Below the pieces are notes generated by a model. That model saw only the letters and a program-made list of their open reading frames with translations. It was not told the origin of the DNA and ran no database searches. A DNA stretch of 7,171 nucleotides from JAMCXS01 sp964459065 (GTDB lineage Bacteria; Acidobacteriota; Terriglobia; UBA7540), in the NCBI GenBank assembly GCA_964459065.1, contig CAYWMN010000197.1, forward strand, positions 1 through 7,171. The letters are read 5' to 3'. How positions within the stretch are numbered: position 1 is the stretch's first letter; every line of letters starts with the position of its first letter. The position numbers and the translations under genes were made by a program. Below, one piece after another: positions 5,570 through 7,171 of the stretch.

Positions 5570-7171
5570 ATGACCTCCGACATCAATCGACGCGACTTTA
5601 TGAAGAAAGTTGCGGCTGGCGCCACGGCCGCTACGGCAGGACTTCCAACGCTTGCTGCCGCCGCCACTCCCGGCGCACTCGCAGCCCATAATCGGAAGCA
5701 GCCCGTGGACTGGGTTGATCCGTTTATTGGGACCACCAAAGGCGGGCTGCGTTGGATGCTCTTCCCCGGTCCGGCCATGCCTTTTGGCATGGTCAAGCTC
5801 AGCCCCGACAACCGGGGCGGGAGAACCTGGCGGGCGGGTTATGACTACGAGATCGGTACCCTCCTCGGCTTCAGCCATATTCATTCCTGGTCGCTCACCG
5901 GCCTTCTGATGGTTCCAACCACCGGGCCGCTGAAGCTCATTCAAGGGCCGGAAGGCGGCTCGCCTGAAAGCTTCCGGTCGCGATTCCGACACGAAACCGA
6001 AACCGCCTCGCCCGGCTACTACGCTGTCACCCTCGATGACTACAAAGTCCGCGCCGAACTCACCACCACAACCCGGGCGGGCTTCCAGCGCTACACGTTT
6101 CCCAAGGCGGACCAGGCGCGCATCATGCTGGTGCTCGACGTTCCCGGCGAGATGTGCTCGGTGGTGACGAACGCCGTCATCCGCAAGGTGAGCGATACGG
6201 AGATCGAAGGCGAGTCCCATCAGATCAACGCCACCGGTGAGTATCAGCAGAAATACACGCTCCACTTTGTGGCCCGCTTCAGCAAGCCCTTCGACCGGAT
6301 GGGCGGATGGGTGGGAACCGACACGGCCGTCACCCCGGATTGCACGGAAATAACCGGCGCCGGAAACGTGGGCGCTTTCGCCAGCTTTCACACCAGCGAA
6401 GGCGAGGTCATCCAGGTGAAAACCGGCATTTCGCTGGTCAGCATTGAGCAGGCGCGGCTGAATCTGAATACGGAAATGGACCGCTTTGGCTGGGACTTTG
6501 ACGCTGTCCGCAGCAACGCCCGCGACACCTGGAATCAACTGCTCGGCCGCATTGAAGTTGAGGGCGGAACCGATACCGACCGCACCAAGTTCTATACCAA
6601 CCTCTACCGCTCCTACGTGGCCCGCACCATCTTCAGCGACGCGAACGGCAAATACATCGATCCCAAAGGCCGCGAGCAGCAGCTGAAAAACCCCGACTCG
6701 CCCATGATGGGCTGCGACGCCTTCTGGAATACCTTCTGGAACCTGAACCAGCTCTGGGGACTGGTAACGCCCGACGTCCTGAACCAGTGGGTGAACTCGC
6801 AGCTGGAGCTTTACGACAAGGGCGGCTGGCTCGGCAAAGGACCCGGAGGGCTTCGCTACAGCGGCATCATGGTGGCGAACCACGAAGACGCCCTGCTGGT
6901 GGGCGCCTGGCAGAAAGGCATCCGCAAATTCGACGGCGAAAAGGCTTATGAGGCCGTCCGGCACATGCAGACCACTCCGGGCGAGATTTATTACAAGGGC
7001 GTCAACCGCTACGTCGGTATGGAACACTACAATTCCTATCACCAGCTCGGCTACGTACCGGTGGAAGCCGGCCGGGTTTCGCTCACGCTCGAATACGCCT
7101 ACGACGACTGGTGCGCGGCGCAGTTTGCCCGGGCCCTGGGAAAGATGGATGATTACCACTATTTCTCGAAG
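5570..7171 (+). CDS. Tat-exported GH92 family glycosidase (alpha-mannosidase family), 3'-truncated
   Basis: GH92 enzymes are calcium-dependent, inverting exo-alpha-mannosidases acting on N-glycans and mannans. The first 534 codons are present; family members usually run to about 700-800 residues, so the C-terminal third lies outside the window. The N-terminus is a Tat signal (NRRDFMKK at 6-13, Ala-rich stretch, cleavage near 38). The N-terminal beta-sandwich opens with the family signature VDPFIGT (49-55), then FPGPAMPFGMVKLSPD (65-80), GFSHIH (100-105) and SPGYYAVTL (147-155). A linker and the (alpha/alpha)6 catalytic domain follow: FYTNLYRSYVARTIFSDANG (341-360), FWNTFW (385-390), NHEDALLVGAWQKGI (437-451) and SLTLEYAYDDW (504-514). 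Several segments depart from the common GH92 pattern as I know it: FWNTFW in place of WDTFR, GFSHIHSW in place of GFSHTHLSG, and no recognisable GNET motif. The catalytic acid and base regions probably lie beyond the edge. Family assignment is strong; alpha-mannosidase activity is less certain. Confidence 0.9.
   Translation, partial: MTSDINRRDFMKKVAAGATAATAGLPTLAAAATPGALAAHNRKQPVDWVDPFIGTTKGGLRWMLFPGPAMPFGMVKLSPDNRGGRTWRAGYDYEIGTLLGFSHIHSWSLTGLLMVPTTGPLKLIQGPEGGSPESFRSRFRHETETASPGYYAVTLDDYKVRAELTTTTRAGFQRYTFPKADQARIMLVLDVPGEMCSVVTNAVIRKVSDTEIEGESHQINATGEYQQKYTLHFVARFSKPFDRMGGWVGTDTAVTPDCTEITGAGNVGAFASFHTSEGEVIQVKTGISLVSIEQARLNLNTEMDRFGWDFDAVRSNARDTWNQLLGRIEVEGGTDTDRTKFYTNLYRSYVARTIFSDANGKYIDPKGREQQLKNPDSPMMGCDAFWNTFWNLNQLWGLVTPDVLNQWVNSQLELYDKGGWLGKGPGGLRYSGIMVANHEDALLVGAWQKGIRKFDGEKAYEAVRHMQTTPGEIYYKGVNRYVGMEHYNSYHQLGYVPVEAGRVSLTLEYAYDDWCAAQFARALGKMDDYHYFSK

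Noticed and set aside
5483..7159. 558-residue minus-strand open frame
   Set aside because: It is antisense to the GH92 gene, which carries clear family motifs throughout; no recognisable domain on the minus strand.

Overview
The window is GC-rich, gene-dense bacterial DNA, most likely from an Acidobacteriota member or a related soil lineage. This rests on the GC-rich third codon positions (which also create long antisense open frames), Tat-exported glycoside hydrolases, a bacterial DUF5009/HGSNAT-like acyltransferase, and a small secreted protein whose C-terminal domain resembles one I associate with acidobacterial hypothetical proteins. The taxonomic call is an inference. No RNA genes, insertion sequences, phage genes or CRISPR arrays were seen.

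Layout. Bases 1-1078 (minus strand) hold the N-terminal three quarters of glutamyl-tRNA synthetase (gltX), cut off by the window edge. A 226-bp divergent intergenic region follows. All remaining genes are on the plus strand: a multipass membrane acyltransferase of the DUF5009/HGSNAT-like type (1305-2423); a small secreted coiled-coil protein of unknown function (2543-3313) that may be translated from a leaderless message; a Tat-exported clan GH-A (cellulase/GH5-like) hydrolase (3475-4545); a classical short-chain dehydrogenase/reductase with a full active site and a very strong ribosome binding site (4654-5439); and a Tat-exported GH92 family enzyme (alpha-mannosidase family), cut off by the right edge (5570-7171). 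The GH92 gene has a good sigma70-type promoter of its own.

How they may work together. Two exported hydrolases, a sugar-type oxidoreductase and a membrane acyltransferase of the family that acetylates amino sugars in lysosomes suggest a small carbohydrate-processing neighbourhood: glycan cleavage outside the cytoplasm, acyl transfer across the membrane, and redox handling of a released product. This is context-based inference; no transporter, SusC/D pair or regulator is visible here. The gaps of 108-161 bp and the internal promoters argue against one tight operon. I found no wholly new system. The parts most worth a second look are the atypical GH92 sequence, the orphan GH-A hydrolase, the secreted coiled-coil protein with its putative leaderless start, and the 12-bp hairpin in front of it.
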